The notes below the pieces were generated by a model. The model saw only the letters and a program-made list of their open reading frames with translations. It was not told where the DNA came from and did not search any database. Below are positions 12,425 through 22,949 of a DNA stretch of 64,000 bases, one piece after another. Each line of letters begins with the position of its first letter. Position 1 is the stretch's first letter. The stretch is from positions 62,001 through 126,000 of the forward strand of contig NW_026944221.1 in NCBI RefSeq assembly GCF_033297405.1, read 5' to 3'. Both the position numbers and the translations under genes were made by a program. This DNA is from Parathielavia appendiculata (lineage: Eukaryota > Ascomycota > Sordariomycetes > Sordariales > Chaetomiaceae).

Positions 12425-13201
12425 ATGTCTCACAAAGCTCCTAGCGCAGGCATGAAGGTACCGCATCACCTCCCTTTTCCGTATCCACACATTGCAACAT
12501 CAAACAGCTGACACGTTTCGCCATAGGTGACCACGGGCGACAGACCCGTTTACCAGGAAGGCCCTGGCAACGTGGCCCAGGAGTCGCTCGCAGCCGAATC
12601 CGCCGCACGGGGCGGAGCATTTGCGTCCAACTCGGGCATGGAGCAGGGCCAGAAGCGATCCCAGCAGTCGTCGTCCGAGTCCCGCGCCGGTACCGGCCAA
12701 GGCAGCACCGCCGCCAACAAGACGACCTCGGGGATCGTCGACAGCCAGCAGACATCGCGCGGCACCGGTACGCAACAGCCGCAACAGGACCAGCAGCAGC
12801 AGCCGCCGCAGGGGTCTTCCGACCCCCGCGGCGGCGGTAACCCAGAGGGCCGCGTCCTCGGCGCGACCACATTCGAAACAATGCCCGGCGCATCCTCATC
12901 GGGCGCGATCCAAGAACCGCAGGGCCAGGCGGCGCCCAGCTACGTGCCCAACCAGCGCTATCGGGACCCGGCGGGCCCCCACGGCAAGAACCTGACCGAG
13001 GGCGGGTTTGAGGGCAGCGGCACCGAGGGCGGGCCGCTGCCGGAGCCGGGTACTATGGACGATCCGACACGGGTGGCGACGCGGGACCTGAAGGCGGCCA
13101 TGGGTAGCCAGGGACGGGATGCCGGACCGAGGCAGATGGGTGGTGTCGAGGGGGAGGGGAAGAGTTGGTATACGCCTTTGAAGGGTGATGAATCGGCGTG
13201 A
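12425..13201 (+). CDS. Small intrinsically disordered conserved-type fungal protein, function unknown
   Basis: I read two exons, 12425-12457 and 12527-13201, giving 235 residues beginning MSHKAPSAGMKVTTGDRPVY. The first exon is only 11 codons and ends at a GTACCG donor; the second starts after CCATAG. The protein is dominated by Gly, Gln, Ser, Pro and Glu with almost no hydrophobic stretch, includes a Gln-rich run near the middle, and shows no membrane segment or enzyme motif. The opening segment and the C-terminal KSWYTPLKGDESA look like conserved ends around a variable core, but I cannot assign a family. Codon composition (GC-rich third positions) supports real coding. A stress-related hydrophilin-like role is possible but is speculation. 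Confidence 0.7.
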
Positions 13202-13696
13202 GAGGGCGGTTGGATCTATATGATATGTAAGGTATCTAGCACACAAAAGTCATAGTCAAACTTTCCAGTCAGTTCGCGTGGCTGTCGAGTGAGGCTTTGG
13301 ACAGCATCTTTCAAGCCTTGCCCTGGCTCCCTACATTGATAAATGAACTGTTCAGGCGTCTGGGGAGTGTGAGAGAGCTGGCAGACAACAATACCAATCC
13401 ATCCGATTACTGATTAACTGGTTTAGGCTCCCATGTTTGAGAATTAGTTCAAAACAATCACGGATGGGGCTGGGATCCGCCTCCTCCCTTCTCCGACGCG
13501 TTTCCTCGCCTTCCGACAAGCGAGACAAGGGGAAAGGCTGTTTCGTAGGTCAATAGACTCTTGACGGAACACCCCAACCCCGACCGAAGAAAACCTGCCC
13601 TACAACTCGGCAGTTGTCGAGACGCGTTCCCCGTCCGCATCTCTTCCCCACACAAACTCCACCACGTCCCTCCCGTCCAGAGCACGTGTTTTCGCT
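13202..13696. other. Intergenic region between convergent genes
   Basis: Holds the 3' flanks of the disordered-protein gene (plus) and the CFEM-like gene (minus). No gene-like frame seen. Confidence 0.5.
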
Positions 13697-14318
13697 TTAA
13701 AGCACAACGGCAACGACGCCGGCAACAGCGGCCAGGACACCGCCTGCGTTAAGGGCGAGGTAGGCGGCGCTGTTGGTGTTGGCGGCATTGCTGCCGGTGC
13801 TGGTGGCGGTGCCGCTCTGCGAGCCGGTGCGCGTCGCCGAGTTTTGCTCGGTGTCCTGCGTGCTCTCCGCGGCCGCCGTTGTCGACGCCGTCGCCAACTG
13901 GGACGCCTTCGTCGTGCTCGAGGAGTACTGGCTGGCGTAACCGCAGAAGATGTCGCGCTGGCCGGCGCTCTCGTCTGGGAAAAGGCGTCAGTACGGGAAA
14001 GAGCAGGGGAGAAGAACGGGAAAGGGGTTGACTCACGCTGCCGGGGGTCGTTGGGGCAGTTGTTGTAGCAGCTGATGCCAGGGTAGGCCATGTTAGCGTA
14101 GGGTTCCGTCTGAGACTATTGGGGCTGATGGCTCCGTACGTGATGATGTTCTTCCACTGCTGGCACAAGCACTCCCACTCCTCTCTTCCGCAGGAATTGA
14201 GCTTGGCGTTCTCGGAGCTGAGGCAGGCCTCGACGATGTAATTGGCGGCGCAGCCAGTCGTCGTCTGGGCCATGGCGCACGACGCCAGGACAGCGAGCGG
14301 GAGCAGAATGGCCTTCAT
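13697..14318 (-). CDS. Secreted cysteine-rich (CFEM-like) GPI-anchored protein
   Basis: Three minus-strand exons, 14318-14140, 14071-14037 and 13974-13697, join in frame to 163 residues. The N-terminus is a signal peptide (MKAILLPLAVLASCAMAQ, cleavage probably after AQ). The mature part carries eight cysteines, five before the first intron and the remainder as TCYNNCPNDPR and FCGYAS, a pattern resembling CFEM domains (eight Cys) that bind haem or sit in the cell wall. A Ser/Thr-rich linker follows, then a C-terminal hydrophobic tail (LNAGGVLAAVAGVVAVVL) after small residues, typical of a GPI-anchor signal. The introns are 68 and 62 nt. The protein should be at the plasma membrane or cell wall. 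The exact cysteine spacing against the CFEM profile was not checked, so 'CFEM-like' is a cautious label. Confidence 0.85.
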
Positions 14319-15453
14319 CTTGTATTTCGTGCACGGGATGGATTCCTCGAAACAATACGTTGCTGAGATAACGAGCGTGGAGTTGAAGCGAGTGAACAGG
14401 TTACCTCCTTTTGCCAGAAGGGAATGTTAATATACAATGGCGAAAGTCAACAAACCACAGAAATAATGAGGGGAGTCTCACACGGCAACGACGACAGCTA
14501 CAGCAACGACAGGAGCGAATGTCTGAGGTGAATAGAGCGAGGGAAAGGGGGCACTGAGGTCTTCAAGAATGGACGATGGGGGAGATTAAAGGCACGCTAG
14601 CCGACCAACATGGGCATGGCGTCGCCTGCATCCAATGCCAATGTCTCCCGATCTTCCAGATCTCGCCGCGGCCCACTTCCTTGTCCACCCTGGTCCCTGG
14701 CTCGCTCGGACTTCGCCATCACAGCATGGTTGATGGCTTGCCCGTCGAGCCCTTCAATTGCACCCTGCCAGTCATGTTGTCTCTGTGAGAAGTACGAAGT
14801 AGTCTAGTTAACAACTCTGTGGTATTGTGATTGAACTCAGCTGGGGGCCAATGTGACGATGGCTTCATCGGGTAATTTGTGTCAAAAGAAACTTGGGATG
14901 CGGGTCTCGCGTGTTTCTTTGTCCAAGACTGGACGGCTGCAGTTTGGCCCACATCCCGCCCCCTGATTCGCCAGGCCCAGGCCAAATCTGGCCGACATGC
15001 CACGGGCCGCTGACCGGGGAACCCGCAAATGCAAGCTTCCTTGCCAAGCTCCTCCCGAGCCTGCCATTTCAGTTTCGAGTCTTCGACCTGCATCTTTTGT
15101 GTTCTGATATCGTCAAGGACTCGGATCTCTCAGAATGCAGATGTGGGCCAGCATTGCATACACGAGTTCTTCGGCTTACCTGCCTAGAAGTCGACACAAG
15201 TCGTTCGCCTGCATTTAGGGAAGCTCGGTGAGATGCTCACGGATCATCGTCGGCAGACTGCACATCAGCTAGGACAGAGATGCTGGGACCGCTGTCTGTG
15301 ACATGGCCACGGGGCACTGCTAGATGCCGACACGAACTCACAGCAAGTCAAAGCTACAGTATCAGTTGCCTGGGGGGGGATGAAGTGAAGGGGTCTATCC
15401 ATGGCGGGCATACCTCGATATCCTGGTTCAATGTGATAACCTTCACAATGCGT
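14319..15453. other. Intergenic region upstream of the CFEM-like gene
   Basis: Contains the promoter of the minus-strand CFEM-like gene and the 3' flank of the decayed proton-channel gene. Short frames occur on both strands without motifs. Confidence 0.45.
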
Positions 15454-16148
15454 TCACCTGACCTCTTCAATCGGGGCCTTCAGATCGGCATTCTCACGCT
15501 CAAATTCTACAACCCTCGCCTTGATCTCCTCCATCCTCTCATCAGCCCCGCGCTGGGCCCTCGATGGTCTTGACCAACCGCCACAGCCGCAACACAATCA
15601 CAATCGACGCGATCTCCTCGACAATACCCCTCCCTCGTCACCACATCCACAACGAAGCTAACGGTGATGACAGCCCCATCAAAACAATGAAACAAATCAT
15701 GAAAATACCTAGGACACACATGCATTTCAGTCTTCTTGACAGCTGAGAGCCATCTGCCTACGGTAGATACATCAAACTTGAAAGCCCAAGGCAACTTACC
15801 GCCAGCTCAAAACCCACACCGTCACCCCCAATTCAACCACAAATAGCGTACTGAACAGCAGCGCAAGCGGATGCAGCGCCCCCTTGGCCCAGTCCACCAG
15901 GCTTCGTCCTTGCTGCCAAGGTTGCACGCCACCAGCTCAATGAGCAGGTCGATCAAGATGGCGGTCACGTCAAGGGAGACTAGGCCCAATAAAAAGTAGT
16001 GCTTCGCCCAGGACGAAAGGAGCGCTTTGGTTTGGTGGCGTCGGCGATCGTAGGTACTGGTAGTAGACCTCGTCGGGGGTGCTGCTGCTGGGTCGGAGTC
16101 GGGTCGGCTCGAAGAGGGACGGTGGACGGAGGAGGTGGAGGAGGGCAT
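15454..16148 (-). pseudogene. Voltage-gated proton channel (Hv1-like), broken by three frameshifts
   Basis: All parts of a fungal Hv1 channel are visible on the minus strand, in three reading frames. Start is ATG at 16148. S1 holds LVSLDVTAILIDLLIELV, with the Asp equivalent to the proton-selectivity residue. A one-base deletion near 15897 shifts the frame before S2 (LLFSTLFVVELGVTVWVLSW). A 91-nt intron (15709-15799) precedes S3 (FHCFDGAVITVSFVVDVVT). An extra base in the G run at 15627-15630 separates S3 from S4, which reads IVIVLRLWRLVKTIE, the voltage-sensor RLWR signature. Another extra base in the G run at 15546-15549 precedes a charged coiled coil (DERMEEIKARVVEFEREN). The frame then ends at a TGA at 15454-15456. 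All three shifts are single-base and lie at G-rich runs, so assembly error is an alternative to true decay. Confidence 0.8.
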
Positions 16149-16943
16149 TTGTAATGGACTGAAGCTATGAGAAGGTTGTTCGACTGAGTACGGGAGCTTT
16201 GCGTATCCAGACGGAGTTTTTCCTCTTTACGGGTCCTAGGTATGTTTTCTGCCTGAGGGAGATGCAGGTTGGGTCCTAAACTGTCCCCTCCTTATTGCGG
16301 GCTTATTGCCATGTCAGAGTACAATATTGATGACGAGGAACGAGCAAGTGTGTTGGCGTGGAATGTGGTGTTGAGGATGGCGGTGCCTAACGGCAGCTTG
16401 AGGCTCTGTGCCCGCTTTCTCAGGTAGTCAAGCGTCCCAAGCAAGGAACGGATTTCAATCCGGCCAATGAAATGCTGAATCTGAGTTGAATGATCTTGTG
16501 ACTACTAAAGCACTTGAAAACGAAATTTGAAGAGAAGAGAACCATACAAGCCGGCACAGTTTGCTGAGTGGTTTGCCCTCTTCTGGAGACGTTGCAATAG
16601 CTGAATAGTGTCAAAGACTACGCCAGGGGCACGGCGACCCCATGCGAGCAAGCGTACATACAAAAGAGAGATATCATGTCGTCTTGGGTGGTATCAAGCA
16701 GAACGCCCCAATATGCTCCATCTAGGTAAATACCGTCGCTTACTTACTTCCCATGATTCCCCCTTCAGATCCCAAAAGGTCGTTGAATCCGTGTCCGTAC
16801 CTTGCCCCATGCGCTCCAAAAAAAAATGCGACACAATGCAGAAGAAAAAGCTTCCCATTCCTCTCGTAAAGAAAGCACTACCCCATGATCCCGTCGATGG
16901 ACGGCATCCCATGTCGATGTGTGGCTCAAAAGTCGGCATCCCG
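16149..16943. other. Intergenic region
   Basis: Upstream of the proton-channel gene and 3' of the HAPSTR1-like gene. No gene-like frame; moderately AT-rich. Confidence 0.45.
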
Positions 16944-17681
16944 TCATGCAAAGCGGCTACGCTTGCCTCCGCCAAACATGTCCTTGCCGTTCCCGTGTTC
17001 CAAACTGCCGAGGTCGAAAATCTCGGCTAGGTTGACCTTTCGTTTCTGCCCGGCCCCTCTCCCCAGCGAAGTCCTCCCTCCTGCCCGCCCATTCCGGTTC
17101 CTACCATTCCGTGGCGTCGCCCGGGTGTTGGAAGCGCTGATTGTTTGAGAGTCGGATAGGTTGAGGTTGGCAAGCCGCAACGCTTCGTCGTGGGGATAAG
17201 GATAGGATGCTTGGAAGTTGAAGGCATCTTGGGAGGGGACGGCGATCTCCACTTCCTCCACCACGGGACTAGGTGGAGCCGGTACGGTCGTGGTGAGGAT
17301 GGGAGGTGCTGATGATTCTCTCGCGGACGCTTCTTCTTCCACAATGTCCCTTAGCCGTTGCACCGAGGCGGGGACGGCACGTTGCAGTCGTGGTGAAGAA
17401 ACTTGAGCATCGGATCTTTCTGCTTCGTCGTCACTCTCAATTGGTGGGGATGTGGCGTCTCGCCCCTCTAACCGGTCCGTCGCCCATTTCCGGATTCTTT
17501 GGAGGCCCGCGTCGGTCTGCGAGCCCACGCTGTCCAGGAAGGAGAGCAAGTCTTCTAAGCAGTCCTGGTACCCGTCTGCTCGCGACTTGGCCTGGGCCTG
17601 AGCTGAAGTCTTATACAGCTTCGTTACCGACAGAGCGGCGGCCTTGAAGGCATCGAGAAGCTCGTTCGCCTCTACGCTCAT
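16944..17681 (-). CDS. HAPSTR1/C16orf72-like stress-response protein
   Basis: A single minus-strand exon of 245 codons. The N-terminal helical part reads ANELLDAFKAAALSVTKLYK, followed by a second helix pair (DGYQDCLEDLLSFLDSVG and LQRIRKWATDRLEG). This resembles the core of human HAPSTR1/C16orf72, with its FQNAATAVTNLYK and GYQRRNKDVLAWVKK segments, which binds the HUWE1 ubiquitin ligase and tunes stress responses. The middle is acidic and Ser/Pro-rich. The C-terminus has an Arg/Gly-rich stretch then KVNLAEIFDLGSLEHGNGKD and a basic end (GGGKRSRFA) that may act as a nuclear signal. The family match is from pattern memory, not alignment. No membrane segment or catalytic motif is seen. Confidence 0.68.
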   Translation of the reverse strand: MSVEANELLDAFKAAALSVTKLYKTSAQAQAKSRADGYQDCLEDLLSFLDSVGSQTDAGLQRIRKWATDRLEGRDATSPPIESDDEAERSDAQVSSPRLQRAVPASVQRLRDIVEEEASARESSAPPILTTTVPAPPSPVVEEVEIAVPSQDAFNFQASYPYPHDEALRLANLNLSDSQTISASNTRATPRNGRNRNGRAGGRTSLGRGAGQKRKVNLAEIFDLGSLEHGNGKDMFGGGKRSRFA

Positions 17682-18380
17682 TTCGGTTCGGCAAACTTGG
17701 TGCGACGAAGCAACGGTGATCGGAAAGGCCTAATCCAACGAAGCCCGCGATGCTTTGCCCGACGTTCTCTGGTGTTGGTCGTTGTCGAATGCCGCGGGAA
17801 GGGGTCTCGACCGTGACTGTTCGACTGAGGGGTTTTCACTTGGCCGAGCAGAGCCAGGGTGATGGGGTGGGCCCGGAGCGGAGCCTGTTTGCAGAGGAAC
17901 GACTTGGAGTCCCGATGTTGCAGTAGATATAAGTAATGAGTGTCCGTATTCCGTGTTTCGTGCGTTGTACACGCTTTGCGATGCGGCGTATTGGGCGCTT
18001 TGCTCTCGAAATAGGGGTCCGACTTTGTGTTTCAGGGTCCGGGCGACGAGTTGCTGGTGCAGGGGTGTGTTGTCATCAAGCCTGGGCCTAAATAATCTTT
18101 TGGGAGAGGGCCCGAGGGTTAGGGACTGATGATTGCTGGGTGTCGTTCCTTTAGCACCATCGTCTCTGAGCGATTGGCGGAAGGTGAGCGACGGAGCACT
18201 GGCACTGGCGCTGTGGGGTACCGCACGTGTTTCTCAGTCTTCAAAGCTGGTAATTTATCACAGCAGCCTTCAACGTCCAAGTCTGGTCTGAGAACTGAAC
18301 GCGAGATCTGACCGACGATTGCCAAAAGAAAGAATATAAAGACGTGAGGAACAAACATGAAATAAGTTGTCTAACATGCT
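17682..18380. other. Promoter-side flank of the HAPSTR1-like gene up to the transposon island
   Basis: GC-moderate sequence with no gene-like frame. It becomes AT-rich near 18360-18400, where the 3' tail of the first LINE copy begins. Confidence 0.45.
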
Positions 18381-18452
18381 AATATATGTTATTAATTATT
18401 CCTACACCGCTGTGCCCTTGGGCTTGCCGGACCTTCAACAACTTACTATACA

Positions 18453-19437
18453 NNNNNNNNNNNNNNNNNNNNNNNNNNNNNNNNNNNNNNNNNNNNNNNN
18501 NNNNNNNNNNNNNNNNNNNNNNNNNNNNNNNNNNNNNNNNNNNNNNNNNNNNNNNNNNNNNNNNNNNNNNNNNNNNNNNNNNNNNNNNNNNNNNNNNNNN
18601 NNNNNNNNNNNNNNNNNNNNNNNNNNNNNNNNNNNNNNNNNNNNNNNNNNNNNNNNNNNNNNNNNNNNNNNNNNNNNNNNNNNNNNNNNNNNNNNNNNNN
18701 NNNNNNNNNNNNNNNNNNNNNNNNNNNNNNNNNNNNNNNNNNNNNNNNNNNNNNNNNNNNNNNNNNNNNNNNNNNNNNNNNNNNNNNNNNNNNNNNNNNN
18801 NNNNNNNNNNNNNNNNNNNNNNNNNNNNNNNNNNNNNNNNNNNNNNNNNNNNNNNNNNNNNNNNNNNNNNNNNNNNNNNNNNNNNNNNNNNNNNNNNNNN
18901 NNNNNNNNNNNNNNNNNNNNNNNNNNNNNNNNNNNNNNNNNNNNNNNNNNNNNNNNNNNNNNNNNNNNNNNNNNNNNNNNNNNNNNNNNNNNNNNNNNNN
19001 NNNNNNNNNNNNNNNNNNNNNNNNNNNNNNNNNNNNNNNNNNNNNNNNNNNNNNNNNNNNNNNNNNNNNNNNNNNNNNNNNNNNNNNNNNNNNNNNNNNN
19101 NNNNNNNNNNNNNNNNNNNNNNNNNNNNNNNNNNNNNNNNNNNNNNNNNNNNNNNNNNNNNNNNNNNNNNNNNNNNNNNNNNNNNNNNNNNNNNNNNNNN
19201 NNNNNNNNNNNNNNNNNNNNNNNNNNNNNNNNNNNNNNNNNNNNNNNNNNNNNNNNNNNNNNNNNNNNNNNNNNNNNNNNNNNNNNNNNNNNNNNNNNNN
19301 NNNNNNNNNNNNNNNNNNNNNNNNNNNNNNNNNNNNNNNNNNNNNNNNNNNNNNNNNNNNNNNNNNNNNNNNNNNNNNNNNNNNNNNNNNNNNNNNNNNN
19401 NNNNNNNNNNNNNNNNNNNNNNNNNNNNNNNNNNNNN
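18453..19437. other. Assembly gap (985 N)
   Basis: A run of N hides the 3' half of LINE copy A, including whatever follows its RT domain. Frames crossing the run are artefacts. The gap lies within a repeat with similar copies nearby, a usual reason for failed assembly. Confidence 0.99.
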
Positions 19438-20024
19438 TGCGCCGTACGCTAGCGCTGACCGGATGCACTTTGAGTATACCTCTCGTGCTTTGGCCAGCCC
19501 TAGGCCCCACGTTTTTGCCGTAATCCTTGACAAAGCGTAGCTCTGTGTTTTCAGCTTCCGCTCTACCTCTCCCAGGTGGGCCTTCCAGTTGAGTTTCCAG
19601 TCCAGCCAGACCCCTAGAAATCTGGCCGATGCCATCGGCCTCACCGGGCTGGTGCCTCCCCCCGGCTGAGCAAGTTCCAAATGGTCAGTCCACTGTTTGC
19701 GCCCTCTGTTGAAGTGAATCAGCTCGCTCTTTTCCGGGCCAAAGGACATTCCCCGGGTTTCTGCCCACTGCAGGCACGTCTCCCACACTGCCTCCAGCTG
19801 TCGAACGTTAGCCTCCGGCTCCCGACCAAAGACCAAGAGGTTGGTATCGTCCGCAAACCCCGCTATCGCCAGATGGGGGTGTTCCTCTTTCAGCTGCTTG
19901 TACAAGGAGGCGATGTAGAGAATGAAGAGGACTGGGGATAGAGGAGAGCCCTGGGGGACCCCCGCTCGTATCGCCGTCGGTCGAGCTGCCTGACCGTCGA
20001 AGTGAAGGGTGGCCTCCCGGTCGG
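19438..20024 (-). CDS. Reverse transcriptase fragment of LINE copy A (partial at both ends)
   Basis: About 195 codons remain open on the minus strand. In order: a short stretch ending PTAIRAGVPQGSPLSP (RT motif region before the active site), VLFILYIASLYKQL, GFADDTNLLVFG (active-site Asp pair), and SARFLGVWLDWKLNWKAHL, then KAREVYSKCIRSALAYGA running into the N gap. The 5' end is lost at the ATT repeat. The frame has no stops, so this part was active recently, but the missing 5' portion makes the copy non-autonomous. The 3' end is unknown because of the gap. Confidence 0.85.

Positions 20025-20098
<74 letters not shown>
20025..20098. repeat. (ATT)n microsatellite, about 24 units
   Basis: An uninterrupted ATT repeat between the 5'-truncated end of LINE copy A and the 3' end of copy B. 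On the minus strand it reads (AAT)n, i.e. it is the expanded 3' tail of copy B, into which copy A appears to have inserted. Confidence 0.95.
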
Positions 20099-20099
<1 letters not shown>

Positions 20100-20652
20100 C
20101 TGCTATGCTCTATGGCTCGCTGGACCCTCTACCACTAATTATAAAGGAAAATTATGCCTATAAGGCTAGACTAAAAATCTCTGTCTACCTTATACTAGTC
20201 TAAAGTCCTGAATCTACTTACTATAGCGATAAGAAAGGCGTAGATAGCTAACTAGGCCATCGAATTAGCCTAGTTCCAGCTGTACAGCTAGCTTATGCTC
20301 TAGGAGCCTCCTAGAATATAGTAGCTATTTAATTACTCGCCTTATAAACCTTTTTCTTTGTTTTCCTACTCGTCGAGAGCTCTATATAGATTTCTCTGTG
20401 AGCATATTTCTATAGCTAGCTAGGTCCTTAGCTTCAGTGATTAGCGGCGCTATATAACTAAGTATTCCACTCTTTCCTAGCCTTTGCCGCATTTGCAGTA
20501 GGGGGTAGGTATTCGAGAGACCTTAGCCTAAAAGAAGAAATCCTTAAGGTCTATAGCCTTCCAGGTCTTATTGAGAACCTCTGTAGAGTCCTTGCCTTAA
20601 GCTCTGTATCACGAATTAACTAACAACAGGCCGCATGCCAGAAGGCCATATG

Positions 20653-20876
20653 TGTAACGGGCTGAGCCCATAAAGGCCTCGGCAAACTCTCGGCCAAGAC
20701 TCGAGATTCGGTGGACTTCTATCTTGTTCGATATCGGCGCACAGGCCAAGGATGTGGAGGTATAAGACGGCAGATATCTTGCATAGTCTTTCACTCTTTT
20801 CTTCTTCTCTCTCCATTCGAGACAAACTCGTAGAGTCGTCACCAGCTAGTTGCAATATACTCCTGGGACCGTTACA
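20653..20876 (+). mobile_element. Solo LTR with TATG target-site duplication
   Basis: A 224-bp segment begins TGTAACGGGCTGAG and ends GGGACCGTTACA, the TG..CA termini of an LTR. It is flanked on both sides by TATG (20649-20652 and 20877-20880). It contains a GGTATAAGAC TATA-like box near 20757. Its last ~45 bases match, with few changes, the reverse complement of the LTR at 24245-24496, so the two belong to one retrotransposon family. Confidence 0.75.
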
Positions 20877-21381
20877 TATGCGGAGCGCAAGGAACGCCCG
20901 AGCCAATCACTTAAGGAAGCAAGGCAGACCAGTCAGGATGGAGCTAGAGTGCTATAACGCCAAGACAGACGAGCACATTGCAGCATGCAAGGGCTCGGAG
21001 CGATCAAAGGCATAGCACTGCGAGCACTGCGAGCACTCGAAGAATTTGTCAGTATATAGTCACTCGTCCTGGAGGATTCTGGGAGTTCTCCAATAAGCAA
21101 CTCAAGTGCAAGATTGTCAGTACCCTTGGACATTGCTTGTTGTAAACCCTTTAGCTTCACCATAATTCACCTCGTTGTCAAGTATAATTTTTAGGAGATC
21201 CTTTTAGAAGTTGGGGCTTGAAATTCGTTACACTTTGCAGGCTGCAATAGTCTCTATAGCTTCCTCTATTGCTAGAGGTTGCGCTGGCCCTCTAGCTCAT
21301 TGCGTCCTTAGAAGCGATTGCAGATTCTATTGCAGGCCTCCTCAACTAGCAGGCTAGGAGATCAGTAGCTTAGAAGAGGAG

Positions 21382-21864
21382 TGTCACGGGATTTCCCGTT
21401 CCTGTTCTCATGGTTATGTCATATGCTTGCGGTTATGCATACGTCATGGGGTCTGATCATACGTCTATGGTCATGCTTACGCATAGGCCTCTGCTCCAGT
21501 ACTCAAGGTCTGGTTGCACGCCCATTCCTGTCATCTAGCTCTTGCTCTCGTTGTAACAATATCGATCTTGTATGTGCGAGCTGACCAGACCTTGGGTGGT
21601 GCCCGTCATAAGATACTTTTAGTTGCTCTCTCGTGCTCTCTAGAGCCACCTAGAGCAAATGCTCTACGGTGCTCTCGAAATCCTCTTAGAGCGTCCTCTG
21701 ATTGGCCTTGCACTAGTGCTCTCTCATGCTCCTGAGAGCTCTTTGGAGCACCTCCAGGGCTCGTTCCGATTGGTCCTAAGTGATTAGCTCGGGACGTCCT
21801 ACGTTCCCCACTGGCTTCTGCAAGTAAGCCGCCGCTGTTGGCTCTCATTAGTTCACTTGTGACA
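21382..21864. mobile_element. Possible solo LTR or TIR element without clear duplication
   Basis: Starts TGTCACGGGATTTCCCG and ends CTTGTGACA, about 483 bp. It is less TA-rich than its surroundings, with a distinct composition that includes repeated GCTCTC motifs. The termini form a 6-bp inverted repeat (TGTCAC/GTGACA). No target-site duplication was found (AGGAG against GTCTA), so the boundaries are tentative. Confidence 0.4.
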
Positions 21865-22100
21865 GTCTAATAGAGGAATCTACATCTCAGCCTCAAGGTG
21901 TTGGGTTAGAGTGGCCTTATAGGCCCCGGCTACTATCTATAGACTCCTATTCTAGGCCTTCCAGAGGTCTTTTGGATTACTCTATAGCTGACCCCCGATA
22001 GTAGTAGGCCAGTAGAAGCTTGAAGCTCTATAGCTAGAGCACTGCGAATGAATTTAGTATAGACCTCCCGGGCCTTAGCGAGAGGTGAGCCCTAGGTATC

Positions 22101-22220
22101 TGTCACGGGTCGTGACAGTGCGAGGTTCATGTGCGCAACTCCTGGTTCGACTGGACAGTTCGAACCACGGTCCCTCTTTTGAGGGTGTTACGCAGTGGTC
22201 AGTTGCGCCCACCCGTGACA
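22101..22220. mobile_element. 120-bp MITE-like TIR element, TSD GTATC
   Basis: Ends are a perfect 10-bp inverted repeat (TGTCACGGGT..ACCCGTGACA) flanked by the 5-bp direct repeat GTATC (22096-22100 and 22221-22225). Inside are a second inverted pair (GCGCAACT..AGTTGCGC) and a CCCTCTTTTGAGGG hairpin. On the minus strand a GGTTCGAACTG sequence resembles a Pol III B box. No coding capacity. Confidence 0.75.
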
Positions 22221-22715
22221 GTATCGGAGGCTGCGCAGTAAACTCCCGTGCCAACTAGACCAAAAGATCTGCTAATGCAATGATCATTGAATTGCTGCGC
22301 AACCACTTGTTTAAGTACTCTCTCTCTCTCTCAGAGCCTTAGAGGGTCTCTCCTATGGACTCTGTCACTAGGTCTTGGCAGCTATTCTGGATAGTGCGAA
22401 GTCTTATGTTTTCAGCTTTCGTTCGACAGCTTCCTAGTAGGCCTTCCAATCTAGCTTCTAATCTAGCTAGACTCCAAGGAAGTAGCTAGAATGTATAGGC
22501 TATATAGCGTCGAAACCTTAGCTCTATAGGTAGGCCAAGTTGACTAGGTTTGGCTATTGCCTTCGGCCTTTATTGAAGTGGATTAGCTCGCTCTTTCCCT
22601 AGCAAAGACCTTCTCTCTAGACTCAGCCCACTACAGGCAGGTCTTCTAAGTATTAGCGCTTTGGAGCTCCTTGATATATAGAGCTGAAGTGAAGGGGTAA
22701 AAGCAAGGCACAAGC

Positions 22716-22949
22716 TGTCACGGCAATTGCGCCGCGCCTGCCAGAACCCATGGGTGGGGCCCGGCGTGTGGGAAGCACGGGCCTCTGTGGGTTGAAGATC
22801 CTGCACCTCCGCTGCGCGAGTTCTGTTCGTAGCTCCTTGAGGTACGTCTTGACAATCAAGCCTGCCCGTACCTGACGGAATAGAGCCCAGACTATAGCTT
22901 AGCCCAAATACAACTGCCATTGGACTATCAGCTTGTCCCACCCGTGACA
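22716..22949. mobile_element. 234-bp TIR element of the same family, TSD CAAGC
   Basis: Begins TGTCACGG and ends CCGTGACA (8-bp perfect inverted termini, extending to ACCCGTGACA on the right), flanked by CAAGC at 22711-22715 and 22950-22954. It is GC-richer than the decayed LINE around it. A minus-strand frame crosses it but has no recognisable motif. It probably inserted into LINE copy B. Confidence 0.72.

Larger units (their letters stand above)
18401..20024 (-). mobile_element. LINE (Tad-like) copy A, 5'-truncated, interrupted by an assembly gap
   Basis: Minus-strand non-LTR retrotransposon. Its 3' end (around 18401) reads GGTGTAGG followed by an AT-rich (AATAAT-type) tail in 18381-18400. 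The centre is masked by the N gap. From 19438 to 20024 an open frame encodes a reverse transcriptase domain: GVPQGSPLSPVLFILYIA, then FADDTN (the catalytic YxDD-type box, coded near 19850), then a conserved ARFLGVWLD segment. The element begins abruptly at 20024 next to an ATT repeat, as expected for 5' truncation during target-primed reverse transcription. This copy keeps an intact FADD and is much less decayed than its neighbours, so it is the youngest of the three. Confidence 0.82.

Noticed and set aside
18367..19905. Open frames crossing the N run
   Set aside because: Artefact of translating N; only the RT part outside the gap is real.
21506..21750. Repeated GCTCTC/GAGAGC motifs suspected to be a CRISPR-like or satellite array
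   Set aside because: Irregular spacing, short units and a transposon-island context; CRISPR arrays are not expected in a fungal nucleus.
22130..22210. tRNA gene suggested by GGTTCGAACTG and an 8-bp terminal stem
   Set aside because: No proper A box, D-arm or anticodon arm; it lies within a TIR element and is better read as part of that element.
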